NCBI GenBank assembly: GCA_026874595.1
Contig: CM049316.1
Location: 20,233,839 to 20,297,838, forward strand
Direction: 5' to 3'
DNA length: 64,000 nucleotides
From: Sipunculus nudus
Taxonomy: Eukaryota; Annelida; Sipuncula; Golfingiida; Sipunculidae
Positions 37,001 to 46,728 of the stretch are shown in pieces. Each line of letters opens with the position of its first letter. Positions within the stretch are counted from its first letter, which is position 1. A program made the position numbers and the translations under genes. The notes beneath the pieces were generated by a model. It had not been told where the DNA came from, did not search any database, and was given only the letters and a program-made list of their open reading frames with translations.

Positions 37001-38425
37001 GTAATATTTTACTGCTTTAATACCCATGATATTTCAGGAAATAAGAAAAATCTTTATGTTGAATATTCTAGTTAAGTGCACGATGTAATATAGTAAATAT
37101 AATATTTTAAAATATAAAATGAAGCTGATTTTATTGATTTTAACTGGATCATGTGATATATATATATACAGTGAAACCTTGTTGTGTTGAGCTCGCATAA
37201 GTCGAATACCCCGCTTATGTTGAAGTTACAAACTTGATATTCCGGACAACTCTAGTTAAATTATTACAAAATAAAACCCGCTTGTGTCGAACGTCGGATA
37301 TGTCGAAGTTTTCTGAGGGTCCCTTCGACTTCGACACAACCAGGTTTCACTGTATATAAATTACTAATTAAAAAAAAAAAAATATCCCCCTAAAATATGA
37401 GTAAAATATCTTGATTTCAGTGACTTGTAAGAACATAAAAATATCAAAATATTTGTTTTAAAAGTATATTTTTGTTGTAGGCCAGGATCTCTCAGACAGT
37501 GATTACAAAAAAAAGGAACATGGTATTATCTTTCTTTTATTTTTTATTTATTTTTCCTTTCTTAATTCTTTATAAATATAATCTATCAGCTCTCTTGATA
37601 TTGACTTTAATACACAAGTAAAAAATTAATATATATTATAATATATCATAATATATATATTATATATTATAATATACTATAATATATATTAACATATATG
37701 TACATAAACTTTACTTATAAAAACATTTATGTTCTGATTCTTGTTTTACTGGTCTATAGTACATATAGCATCTGAGATTGTCATCCATCTTTTTTTTAAA
37801 TATTTTTTTTTTTTTTTTTGTGAAGGAAACTGCCTCCTTTTTGTTATGAGCTACCTTATCAAATTCTAATTTAAGTATATATATCTGCAGAGTTCCATTT
37901 TAGTTTGCGGCCATCTGACAGGGCGGTAGCACTTGCTTTCTATCATATTATTTATTTTATCCTGGTATCACCCAGGCCCAGTGTCTACCACTACACCGCA
38001 CCTGCAGGTCCTGCATGGGTGTGTAATCTGCCCAAATGCTGATTCATAACACCAAGGAAACCCCGAAAGACGCACTGTTTGTGAGTGATTCACAGTTGTG
38101 GGGCACAGCCTTCTCATAGTATGCAGAGCGCTCATATCGGTGGGGGCCGACCAAGAAGATCTCACCGCCTCAGCTGAGTTATGAAATGACGACCTCCCAA
38201 CATTGATTCTTGTAATAAAAAAAAAACTTTTATTACTGAAATATCGGTCATACTCAGTGTGTTGACGGTTTATTAAGTGATTTTAGTGCTGGAAACGAGT
38301 GCCTGGCTCACAACACTTGCCTTTAGTTTACCGGTGACTTTGAAAACTCCAGATGGATTGCTCACATGCAGTCTTTCCGTCAGCAGGTTACTGCCGTATG
38401 CAAAATATAGGAATGTTTCTGGCAT
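30755..38425 (-). CDS. GGCT: Gamma-glutamylcyclotransferase, copy C (3 exons)
   Basis: Exons on the minus strand: 38425-38321 (105 nt), 33672-33536 (137 nt), 31043-30755 (289 nt with stop). The product is 176 aa. Exon 1 encodes [19 protein letters not shown]; exon 2 DYHLCFNGEDDDYWRG and [10 protein letters not shown]; exon 3 QEGVDTGDYKPIEV and SQQYLNVIITGA then [17 protein letters not shown]. Glu83 matches human catalytic Glu98. Exon lengths and phases equal those of A and B. Intron 2 is GT-AG; intron 1 uses a GC donor in the context AAG|GCAAGT, the usual form of a GC-AG intron. An ATG 15 nt upstream (38440) is in frame and could add MSNTT; 38425 is preferred by length match to A and B. C is clearly more diverged than A is from B and lacks their M-box/CRE pair. 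Confidence 0.87.
31105..31320 (+). repeat. Interspersed repeat, forward copy, in GGCT-C intron 2
   Basis: Contains GGGGACATTGATTTGGG, a TGTCTGTC-rich stretch, CCATCCGTCAGG and ACCTTGGTTGGGATTGG. An inverted copy lies at 33995-34240 in intron 1, so the two flank exon 2. Confidence 0.75.
31330..33530. other. GGCT-C intron 2, no further exon seen
   Basis: AT-rich. Holds a C run near 32667 and direct and inverted short TTACC/GGTAA motifs at about 32170-32260 and 32510-32580. A 128-codon open frame at 32829-33215 (+) has no recognisable motif and is not called. Confidence 0.6.
33536..33672 (-). CDS. GGCT: GGCT copy C, exon 2
   Basis: 137 nt; acceptor CATTTTAG, donor GTGAGT. Starts with Asp (D) where A and B have Gly; the aligned human residue is also Asp. 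Confidence 0.87.
33995..34240 (-). repeat. Interspersed repeat, inverted copy, in GGCT-C intron 1
   Basis: Reverse complement of the 31105-31320 repeat: shares the ACAGACAAACCCAAATCAAT and CCAATCCCAACCAAGGTA blocks. Confidence 0.75.
35270..35460 (+). repeat. SINE-like repeat
   Basis: Contains GAGTTCAAATCTC (resembling a tRNA-type B box) followed by GAGGCGGTGAGAT, TGGTTGGCCCC and GAGCGCTCTGCA. The inverted relative at 37960-38210 shares these blocks in the same order. No clear A box was found, so a tRNA-derived SINE is only a suggestion. Confidence 0.45.
35514..35556 (+). promoter_or_regulatory. Cluster of nuclear-receptor half-site-like motifs
   Basis: AAGGTCACAGGGTCAAAGGTCAAGGTCA contains GGGTCA-A-AGGTCA (a DR1 arrangement) followed by another AGGTCA. 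It lies in GGCT-C intron 1, inside repetitive sequence. A regulatory role is speculation. Confidence 0.25.
37169..37352. mobile_element. Tc1/mariner-type (pogo/Tigger-like) MITE, 184 bp
   Basis: Starts CAGTGAAACCTTGTTGTGT and ends ACACAACCAGGTTTCACTG, an inverted pair of about 19 bp with one mismatch, flanked by TA on both sides as expected for TA target duplication. The interior holds further inverted text (TCGAA..TTCGA). Non-coding; lies in GGCT-C intron 1. Confidence 0.8.
37610..37830. repeat. TATA-rich palindromes and poly-T
   Basis: Imperfect palindromic ATATATTATAATATAT-type stretches at about 37625-37700 and a T run at about 37803-37820. Confidence 0.75.
37960..38210 (-). repeat. SINE-like repeat, inverted relative
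   Basis: On the minus strand: GAGGCGGTGAGATCTTCTTG, TCGGCCCCCACC and GAGCGCTCTGCATA, in the order seen at 35270-35460. A 65-codon minus-strand open frame here is not a gene. Confidence 0.5.
38321..38425 (-). CDS. GGCT: GGCT copy C, exon 1
   Basis: 35 codons, ending CTAAAG before a GCAAGT donor (38320-38319 = GC). Encodes [17 protein letters not shown] and SNPSGVFKVTGKLK. Confidence 0.85.
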
Positions 38426-38540
38426 TGTGGTATTGCTCATAATCGGGCATATATGATGAACTAAATTCGCGATGTGACGGCCCGAGCTCAGCAAATTGGC
38501 AGGTGGTCTCTTGCACAGATACAAGGTGGCGCTCTGCAAA

Positions 38541-38561
38541 CCCCCCCCCCCCCCCCCCCCC
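38541..38561. repeat. Poly-C tract (21 C)
   Basis: Lies about 115 nt upstream of the copy-C start codon on the opposite strand sense (poly-G as transcribed). A 101-bp tandem duplication with ATTCTCCACACAGAAAGTCT-like text follows at about 38578-38780. Confidence 0.9.
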
Positions 38562-38787
38562 ATTTTTTTGCCGAAGAGCATTCTCCAAACAGAAAGTCTT
38601 TCTATGAATGTCAAGGCCTATCATTTGCCTCAATCGATCTTAAATGTCTGTGGATCTCGGTAGGACAGGTCAATTTGCAGCATTCTCCACACAGAAAGTC
38701 TATCTGTAAATGTGAATGTCCAGGCCTATCTCCTTTCTTAATATGTCTTGACCCTGTGCGGAGGCTGATTTGGCAAGTGCCGTCAAT

Positions 38788-39249
38788 CGGTAAAACCCGG
38801 AATTTCCGAGGATATTCCGAGATCCCTCGGAATTAAAGTTTGAGCCATTTCCCTCGGCAGAGGATCCTTGACAGTAGAAAAAAAGTGTCCATACCTGAAG
38901 AATGAACAATTATCTTCCCATTTAATCAGGGTTCCGTTCTAATCTTCGACTTATTAAGGTACAGCGTACGATTTTTTAAACATCTTTTCAAACAGCCCTG
39001 CACGACTGCCGTGTTTACTAATATTTTGGAAGCGCCTGTAGAATACTCGGAGAATCCAGACCCACGGCGACCGGGCCCACTCAAAACCACATAAAAAACT
39101 GCAACTTTCTCCATTCCTGTTGACAAATTAATTATTACCATTTTGGATTACATCGTTTATTCGTTGAATTCTTCTATAGCGCATTATTTACATTATGATT
39201 TCATATATTAGGTCTATAGATAGTAAATTAATAGTAATAAAATGTACAA

Positions 39250-39300
<51 letters not shown>

Positions 39301-40057
39301 ATATTGACACCAGGTATAACATTTTTTTTTTCATTTTCATAATACTTTACATTGGTATTTTAAATTCAATATATCATTATGGTATCAGGTGTATTTCATG
39401 AGGCTTAATTTACTTTCAGTTTGTACATATTTCATTCGATTATTATGGTTCAGTTGTTAATAAATGATTTTGTTTTCAAATGTGTTAATTCCTTTGTTCA
39501 TTGGACTAATAAAAAATAGAATTTTAATAATGCCAGTGGTAAATGAAAACACTTGTAGACACTGATACTGCTGTAGCCTCCCTGTCTAAATGTCATGCCA
39601 CTTCCATTAATTGTAGAATCTCTCTCTATGCCCTGCCCCTTTCTTTTGTTGTGGCCTTCCACAATATTTCATGATCTTATTATCAGTAAGAGGAGTATAT
39701 CTGATAAATCTACAATTCACTCTCTTTACTGGCCATATCCTTTTTATACAGGCCCGTAAGCTGTTTATACTCTCCAAGAATTCTCATGAAACCACCGGAT
39801 TTAGGTATGATCTACCATAAACATGGTCGTCGTCCCGGGCCGGTCTGATCTGGCTCGGAAAACCGTAGATTACGCCTTAAAAAGTCGAATATTAGAACGG
39901 AACCCTAAAGAAATAGGAAGATAATTATTAATTTTATATGTATGGGAACTTTTTTCCTACTGTCAGGGATCCTCTGCTGAGGGAAACGGCTCAAACTTTT
40001 ATTCCGAGGAACCTCGGAATATCCTCGGAAATTCCGCGGAAATTCCGGGTTTTACCG
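38788..40057. mobile_element. Foldback element with about 185-bp inverted arms
   Basis: Left arm 38788-38970 begins CGGTAAAACCCGGAATTTCC; right arm 39864-40057 ends with its inverse, GGAAATTCCGGGTTTTACCG. Arms also share CAGAGGATCC, AATTATCTTCC and GGGTTCCGTTCTAAT. The loop of about 890 bp contains a (TA)n tract (39252-39294) and no gene. Confidence 0.75.
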
Positions 40058-40148
40058 AGTGCCTCAATGGGTTCGTTGCCGAAAATGGGGTCATACTAGT
40101 ATTTTACGACAACGAAAAAATGAACATAAAATCGACGAGGGCTTGTTG

Positions 40149-40486
40149 GGCCAAAAAAATAAAAGGTATGCTTCTCAGGCACCGCCCGCATCAATTTTAA
40201 ACCCCCGTATCAAAAATGGTTATTTTGATTTTCAATAGAAACTTACCAATTTTGATCTGCAGCCGCTCGGACATTTCTTTGGAGAAGAAAAAAAAATCAT
40301 ACAAATTCCTTTGTTTTGTAGTGCTTTTACTTGTTTAGCAAAATAAATCTGTTATTATAATGCTTTCCCCTTTTCATTTGACATTTTTATCGAAACATAC
40401 AAAAATTTAAAAAATAAAAAAACCGCCCGCCCGCGTTGATTTCTTAAAAAAAGGGCCTGAGAACCATACCTTTTTTTATTTTGGCC
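40149..40486. mobile_element. Harbinger-like MITE, copy 2
   Basis: 338 bp. Left terminus GGCCAAAAAAATAAAAGGTA then CTTCTCAGGC; right terminus CCTGAGAACC then TTTTTTTATTTTGGCC, inverted. Flanks TTG and TTA are compatible with a TWA-type target duplication. Interior CCGCCCGCATCAATTTTAAA and GTAGTGCTTTTACTT. Non-coding. Confidence 0.75.
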
Positions 40487-40969
40487 TTAGATTAATATTT
40501 TGAGAATTTGACCCATTTTGCTTCAACTTTAAGTTGCAATACCAAATACCCGGTATACCACTCGACCAAATTCCCGCTGTACCAATTTTAATTGATAGGC
40601 AGGTTTGGCCCTTGTCATGGCACCTGACGTTGAACTTAAGTCTTGAATGAGACATATAAGTCTGGCCCCAAACTGCATGTGCAAAAAATCTTACTAATAC
40701 AAATATCTTACAGTGCCATATTTTAGAATAAATGGTCAAATACATAAAAATCTAAATCCCTAGACCTATAGCTTTCATTGCATAGGTAGTACATATATAT
40801 CATCTGTTATGGTGCTGGGGGTTGAGTGGGAATGGGAAAGGGGCAATTGCAGCAGGTGCTTGACCAAATCCATCGGTAATGGTTCAAAGGTCGTATGCAT
40901 CCACAGGACATAGTGAATAAAAAACAATAAAATACTATAACCAGTCACAAAAAAAAGAAAGGACACTAA

Positions 40970-41306
40970 GGCCAAAATTAAATAAAAAGGAATGGTTCTC
41001 AGGCACTTTTTTTTCATAAATCAATGCGGGCTGGCGCTTTTTTTTATTTTAATTTTTGGTATGTTTCGATAAAAATGTCAAATGATAAGGGAAAAGCATG
41101 AAAATAACAGTTTTATTTTGCTAAATAAGTAAAAGCACTACAAAACAAAGGTAATTTTATTGTTTTATCTTCTTGAAAGAAATGTTGGAGCGGCAGCAGC
41201 TCAAAATTGGAAAGTTTTTTTTCGAAAATCAAAATAAAAATTTTGATGCGGGGGTTTAAAATTAATGCGGGCGGTGCCTGAGAACCATACCTTTAATTTT
41301 TTGGCC
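40970..41306. mobile_element. Harbinger-like MITE, copy 3, opposite orientation to copy 2
   Basis: 337 bp with the same termini as copy 2 but interior reversed (AAGTAAAAGCACTAC, then TTTTGATGCGGGGGTTTAAA). Copies 2 and 3 therefore form an inverted pair 483 bp apart. Confidence 0.75.
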
Positions 41307-41407
41307 TATATGAAGCCATAAGCAGAAAGGTTAAATTGATTAACCTGTCGATATTGATTAACAATTTCGCAAGTTTATTGACAATTAAGGCTGCAGATTA
41401 ATGTCCG

Positions 41408-41410
<3 letters not shown>

Positions 41411-41464
<54 letters not shown>

Positions 41465-41480
41465 CTGTGTGTGTGTGTGT
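41411..41480. repeat. (TA)n(TG)n compound microsatellite
   Basis: (TA)n to 41453, then TG-rich text to 41480. Confidence 0.92.
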
Positions 41481-41481
41481 A

Positions 41482-41646
41482 TGTAACAGGCTCCTGTGTA
41501 TACTCAGAGAGTGTAAGTGATGCCCAATAGAGGGCACCCAATTTATAGTCTTTTAAGTTCATTTAAGTGTCTATGATGTCCAACAGGGGACATCACTAGT
41601 CGTTAATTAGCTATTTGCATATATTTTCCTTATGGGGTTAAGTTAG
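41482..41646 (+). repeat. 165-bp interspersed repeat, copy 1
   Basis: Starts TGTAACAGGCTCCTGTGTA and ends near GGGGTTAAGTTA. A near-identical copy in the same orientation lies at 44003-44167. Could be a solo remnant of a larger repeat; no retroelement internal domain was seen between the copies. Confidence 0.7.
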
Positions 41647-43238
41647 TGGTGGGAGTCGGTTCCTTTTTCATAATCGATCATCGATTTGAGCAAACCGACT
41701 GATGATCGATTAGTAATCGGCTCAGACAAATATGTACAATAATCAAAGAAATATGCAATTATCTGTGAAACTGTAACTACATTTTCCCGGCAGGCATTCT
41801 CCTCTGGCGCACGAGTGTAACGATCCTTCCACGTATAAAGACTAATCTTAAGGATCAAATTTAACGATCGGCAATGTCGGGTAAATCTTTCATAATGGAA
41901 TTTAAGAGCATCTAAGAATATTAGGCCTGTAAAGGGGCTGTTTTTCTAGCACATGAAGGCCGATTTTACGGGCACAGGTGCGCTTGGGGCAGATCACACC
42001 AAAAAAAAAAAAAAATTTCAGACAAGTCCAATAAAATTATAAAAAAAAACCTGAAATCTAAATACCCAACCGGCCGGGTCGCCATGCAGGACGCCTAGAC
42101 GCACTTGACTAAGTCTTAAGTCGCATTCCCTCTAGCTGGGGTGCACAGCAGCTCTGAGGCGCAGTCGGGCGTGACATAGTTTATCATACTGAGCTCAGTT
42201 TTTCGTCGATTGACGCTTTACGCTGCACAACGCTTTATAAACGTTTTTTGATGAAGCGAAATAATTTGTGTGAGAGTTTCCGACCATAACCTGTCTGTCT
42301 TAGTCTGGCACCGGGTCTTGGGTTTGTTTGGAAAACACATTAAATGGACCCATAACGAATAAACTTCTTCGCCTCACTGGATATGGTGGATCATTATTTC
42401 GTAGGACTCTTGTGAGTATTTCATTTGTTTTGTTTTTTATACGGACTCGGTTTTATTAACAGCTGTCATTGTATGTACTGCTATATTATATTCACTATAT
42501 GTTTGGGTAAAGGTACACTGTATTTGTAACTATATTATGTATTAATCATTTAGAGATAGGGATACTTGCCATTACCGTTTTTATTAAGCGATTCGTTTGA
42601 TTATTATCGTAAATTCATCCTGAGGAATTTTTCAAACTCCCCCCCCCCCTTATATTTTGGCTGTGCTGCCATCTAGTGCCGCTTTGTTTTCGTGTTGGCA
42701 CCTGGTGACACAAGTCTTTATCGTCGTGCGTACGTTCAATAAACACGTGCTGCCACCTAGTGACACTTTGATGCACTTGACATTTTTTTCCCATGTCAAC
42801 AACCTTTGAGCCTTTAAATGGAGTTAATGAAAAACTTACCATAACTACATAGTCATATACTTTATTTTTTTATTATCCATATTCGCCTTATCCAATTAAT
42901 CATCCAACATTAGTGCCTTTTTTTGTCTTTCTATCATTTGATCATATTGTGAGTTGTCATTTAATTGCCTAGTTTATGGTTTACAGTTGGATAAATCAAA
43001 CATTCGACATTTGCATCGACATAGCACTGATTCACATAGTTAAGAGTACTAATCAAATATAATATACATTTTATATTTGTCCAAAGGATTCTCTTGTTAT
43101 CATGAAAGTCATCTCATGGTTGATTAATTAAGGTAGCGTTTGTTCCTGCTATTATGAAAGTCAATTGCATAGTGACTGAATATAGCAGCAAAAGTTCATA
43201 TCCATTAGTCTATAAATACAAAATGGTAGACATATTGT

Positions 43239-43742
43239 GTGTTGTTAGCATCCATGGGATACCAACTGATGCCAATTATGAGGAAATATCTACTCATATG
43301 GCTAAGGTTGGCAAGTCGCTATGATAGTCGTATCTTCCAAAACGCACGAGAAACTGTTGACCTGCAGGAGGACCAAGAACTGATAGAAACTGAAGATTCT
43401 CTAGGTAGCGATTCAGACGGAAGGAGAACGGATTCTGTCAACTCTGATGAATGTGAAGTTAACCAAGGTCCCGAGATAGGAATAACACCGGAGTATGCAC
43501 CAGAAGAAATTTTATCAGACGTATCCGAGCCTATGTTACCATCAGATGTCGATGTTCCTCAGTTTAACATTCAAGAAATACCACTGGATCCATCTGAACC
43601 AGAACCCAGTGAGCCTGAACAGAATGTTTCTGCTCAGGAACACATTCCATCCTGGACTTCAGATGATATTCCACAAAATTTAGCAGACCACAACGACATT
43701 AAAGACCACCTGCTCATCTGTGTTCAGATGAATATGTCGTAG
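43239..43742 (+). CDS. Hypothetical acidic ORF, 167 codons
   Basis: Not recognised. After a basic N-terminal stretch (MRKYLLIWLRLASRYDSR) it becomes strongly acidic and Ser/Pro/Glu-rich, with a SEPEPSEPEQ repeat at about residues 138-147. No catalytic motif, membrane segment or zinc finger. No intron signals were resolved. It may be an exon of a transposon or of an uncharacterised gene, or chance. Low confidence. Confidence 0.25.
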   Translation: MLLASMGYQLMPIMRKYLLIWLRLASRYDSRIFQNARETVDLQEDQELIETEDSLGSDSDGRRTDSVNSDECEVNQGPEIGITPEYAPEEILSDVSEPMLPSDVDVPQFNIQEIPLDPSEPEPSEPEQNVSAQEHIPSWTSDDIPQNLADHNDIKDHLLICVQMNMS

Positions 43743-44002
43743 GATTTAAGAATAGATAAATATTGTTGTATATTGTTACTAATTTTCATCAGTGATTCAT
43801 GTTTCAGATGGAACAGCTACGAATAATCTCCATGCTTGTCCTTGACAAGATATCTGAAAAAAAATACATAAATAAACAAATACGATAATGGGTGATATAA
43901 ACGTATTACCCTATCAATTATGGTTATTGCTGATATGTGTTATTACTGATACTGTAAAACGAATATTAATGCTTGTCCATTGGTAAGATACCTAATGACG
44001 TG

Positions 44003-44167
44003 TGTAACAGGCTCGTGTGTATACTCAGATAGTGTAAGTGATGCCCAATTGAGGGCACCCCATTTATAGTCTTTTAAGTTCATTTTAGTGTCTATGATGT
44101 CCAACAGGGGGCATCAACAGTCGTTAATTAGCCATTTGCATATATATTTTCCTTATAGGGTTAAGTT
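44003..44167 (+). repeat. 165-bp interspersed repeat, copy 2
   Basis: Same orientation as copy 1, differing at a small number of positions (for example AATTGAGGGCACCC against AATAGAGGGCACCC). Confidence 0.7.
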
Positions 44168-44878
44168 CACTTATTTAATATGCACACGTCACACTGCGCC
44201 TTACATCTGACTCTGCGGCCAAAACGATTTTAATATTCTTCATTTTTGTGCCATTCCGTCTTCTCGCTTCGGGCGAGATTATCTTACGATGTGCCGCTCT
44301 GTACTGTGGATCGAACCTGTGGCTGCTTAAAGCTCACGTCGCGGCGGTCGTGAAGAACAAATGGTTAGCCCATTCGGTGATCGGACCTAGGTTCGGAGGT
44401 GCAAAAGTCCGCCACTTCTAGTCAGTGGTGGTTCCGGGAATTAAGGAAAAGGGAGTTCTAATCCAGGAGGACAAAGGACAAAGCCTTAAAAAGTCCCCAG
44501 GTCCGGGAAAAGGGGTCCAGGTCGCAAAAAATTGTGTGAAACCCTTGAAAAATGTTGCGGAGCCTGAAAAGGGGGGGGGGGGTAAGACATGAACACATTT
44601 ATGCTTTAAATTTTGTTTGAATAAGGGTATAATGGCCTTACCCGGGTCATAGTCATATAATATGTGTGCTCCCGTCTGAAGTAGTGTATTTCATATACAA
44701 ATGAGTTTTTTCCCAATGCCGACACTTGTTCAACGAAAGCTGATCATTAACATGCAGATAATTGTGTTGCTGACTTCAGATTTAGCCTGATTAACCTTTT
44801 TCTGTGTAGTATTAGGAACGCTAATTGTTTCTCAATTCCAGGTTACAGTTGAACTGACCCTCATTATATAACCCAGCC

Positions 44879-44917
44879 CAGTGGCGTCAATTTTTCTTCC
44901 AGGGTGGGGGGATGACT

Positions 44918-44990
<73 letters not shown>

Positions 44991-45048
44991 TAAATATATA
45001 CCTTTTTTAAGCGTCTCTGAGTGACATATTCAACTATACATATATATA

Positions 45049-45116
<68 letters not shown>

Positions 45117-45379
45117 TTAATCATATTTCAAATAATTATGATACTTTGGAAAACAAGTTATGTTGTGAATTCTAAGCAAGGTTTAGCTACATATGACATT
45201 GTTTATTAAATGGATCCAGTCTTTAATTCTATTTATTAAAATATTTCATTTGCAATATTATAATATTATTCTCTGAAAAGTGTGTCTGTGGGGGGGATGA
45301 TAACATTGACCATCCCCCCTTGCCAAAAAGTGGGGGAGGGGTATATATACCCCCCATCCCCCCATATTGACGCCCCTGA
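44879..45379. mobile_element. hAT-like MITE, about 500 bp, with 8-bp target duplication
   Basis: Left terminus CAGTGGCGTCAATTTTT, right terminus ATATTGACGCCCCTG, inverted with mismatches. Flanks ACCCAGCC (44871-44878) and ATCCAGCC (45380-45387) agree at seven of eight bases, which fits the 8-bp duplication of hAT elements. Contains two (TA)n tracts, an (ATT)n tract and subterminal G and C runs. No transposase. Confidence 0.75.
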
Positions 45380-45389
45380 TCCAGCCGAT

Positions 45390-46725
45390 TTCCCCTTTTC
45401 TTCCTGCCAAATCTAAGGAGGAATTTGAAGTTACTTTGATTTTAAGTGATACAGCTGTATTTATGCGGTTAACTATAAATGTTTTCATATATCCACACGT
45501 TTCTTGAATCGAGCAGTAAAAAAAGGATTTCTACATAATATTCTGTATGTATTTTCATAATTACGAGTTATGTATTTTCATGATTAACAGTAATACAGCA
45601 GACACGTGATCAACGCCGTCTATAAGACTTAATCTCCAGGCTGAATAGAGACACCCAAACGACTGCATGTATAATGCCGACTTCGTATTAATGTTCTAGG
45701 TTATCATTTGACATGGCTCTTTAACCTCTAATCCAATAATAGTTCCGGGTTACCCGCATGGGCCTCAGACAGACCGCCCATGCATTACTACGATCAGGAT
45801 GCGCCAATGAATTTTAGAAACAAGAATGGTTTTATAAAAAAACAACGAACACAATAAACCTTCAGATCGTTAATTAATTGCAATTAAAGCCGACGGGCTT
45901 TACCAGGGTCTTTTATTAATTAAGGAACTCTCCTATACAGCCTATAAACGTTACAGATGCAGATCACTGCATGTGCAACGGTGAGTAACTGCATGATGTG
46001 AAACAAAAATAATAGTACATCATAAGGCAATAAATATAATTCAGCTTTTCGGCCCTTCCTGTATCAATTCATTGAGCTTTATCTAATACCATTCTAACGC
46101 ATATTTAATTATATTTAATTGCCAATGGTATTAAACATAGGTTATAAAAGTTTGGTCATATAGTGGAATAAATAATTGAAAGGTGTTTCATTTTGTCCCT
46201 TTATCATTTATAAAATTTAATGAAGGTTTTGATTAAGTTTGACCAAGCTGACGAAAATTAATCTGAAGGCATAATTTGGTAAAGTGTTTGTCTGCAAAGT
46301 TTAAGACAATATGGAAATGCCTACATCTCACGTTTACCTTGTCATATATTCCAAAGAAATCAGAATTAGCTCCGTATAAATGTTAAGTTACGTTACAATT
46401 GTGGAAAGCTTTCATATGTGGGCCTATATTGATGGATGTAAAACTGTATAGTTGTATTGTAAGTGTTTATATCTTACTAAAATCATTATATGGATATTTA
46501 TTGCGGACCTATAATATACAACGGAGAATAAGATACAACACCTCAACATTTTGTTATTTCCTTCCACAGAGAGAAAACAACCCAGTCCCTGTAGACGCAA
46601 AGCATTCTTGGTACGCGGAACAGAATAAACATAAGTTCGCCAAAACGATAGGTGCACGAGATTTGTAGCATTCTCCACACAATTATTAGTTCACTTAAAT
46701 TTAATCAGGGAATTTGGAAAGACTG
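45390..46725. other. No gene recognised
   Basis: AT-rich flank of the TLR pseudogene without repeats of note; short open frames on both strands have no recognisable motif. Confidence 0.55.
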
Positions 46726-46728
46726 AAG

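Noticed and set aside
41482-44167. LTR retrotransposon reading of the paired 165-bp repeats
   Set aside because: No primer-binding site, polypurine tract, gag or pol between them; the interior resembles unrelated sequence.
44300-44345. Possible tRNA (GGATCGAACC, minus-strand B-box-like)
   Set aside because: The flanking bases do not form a T stem or acceptor stem, and no A box is at the right distance.
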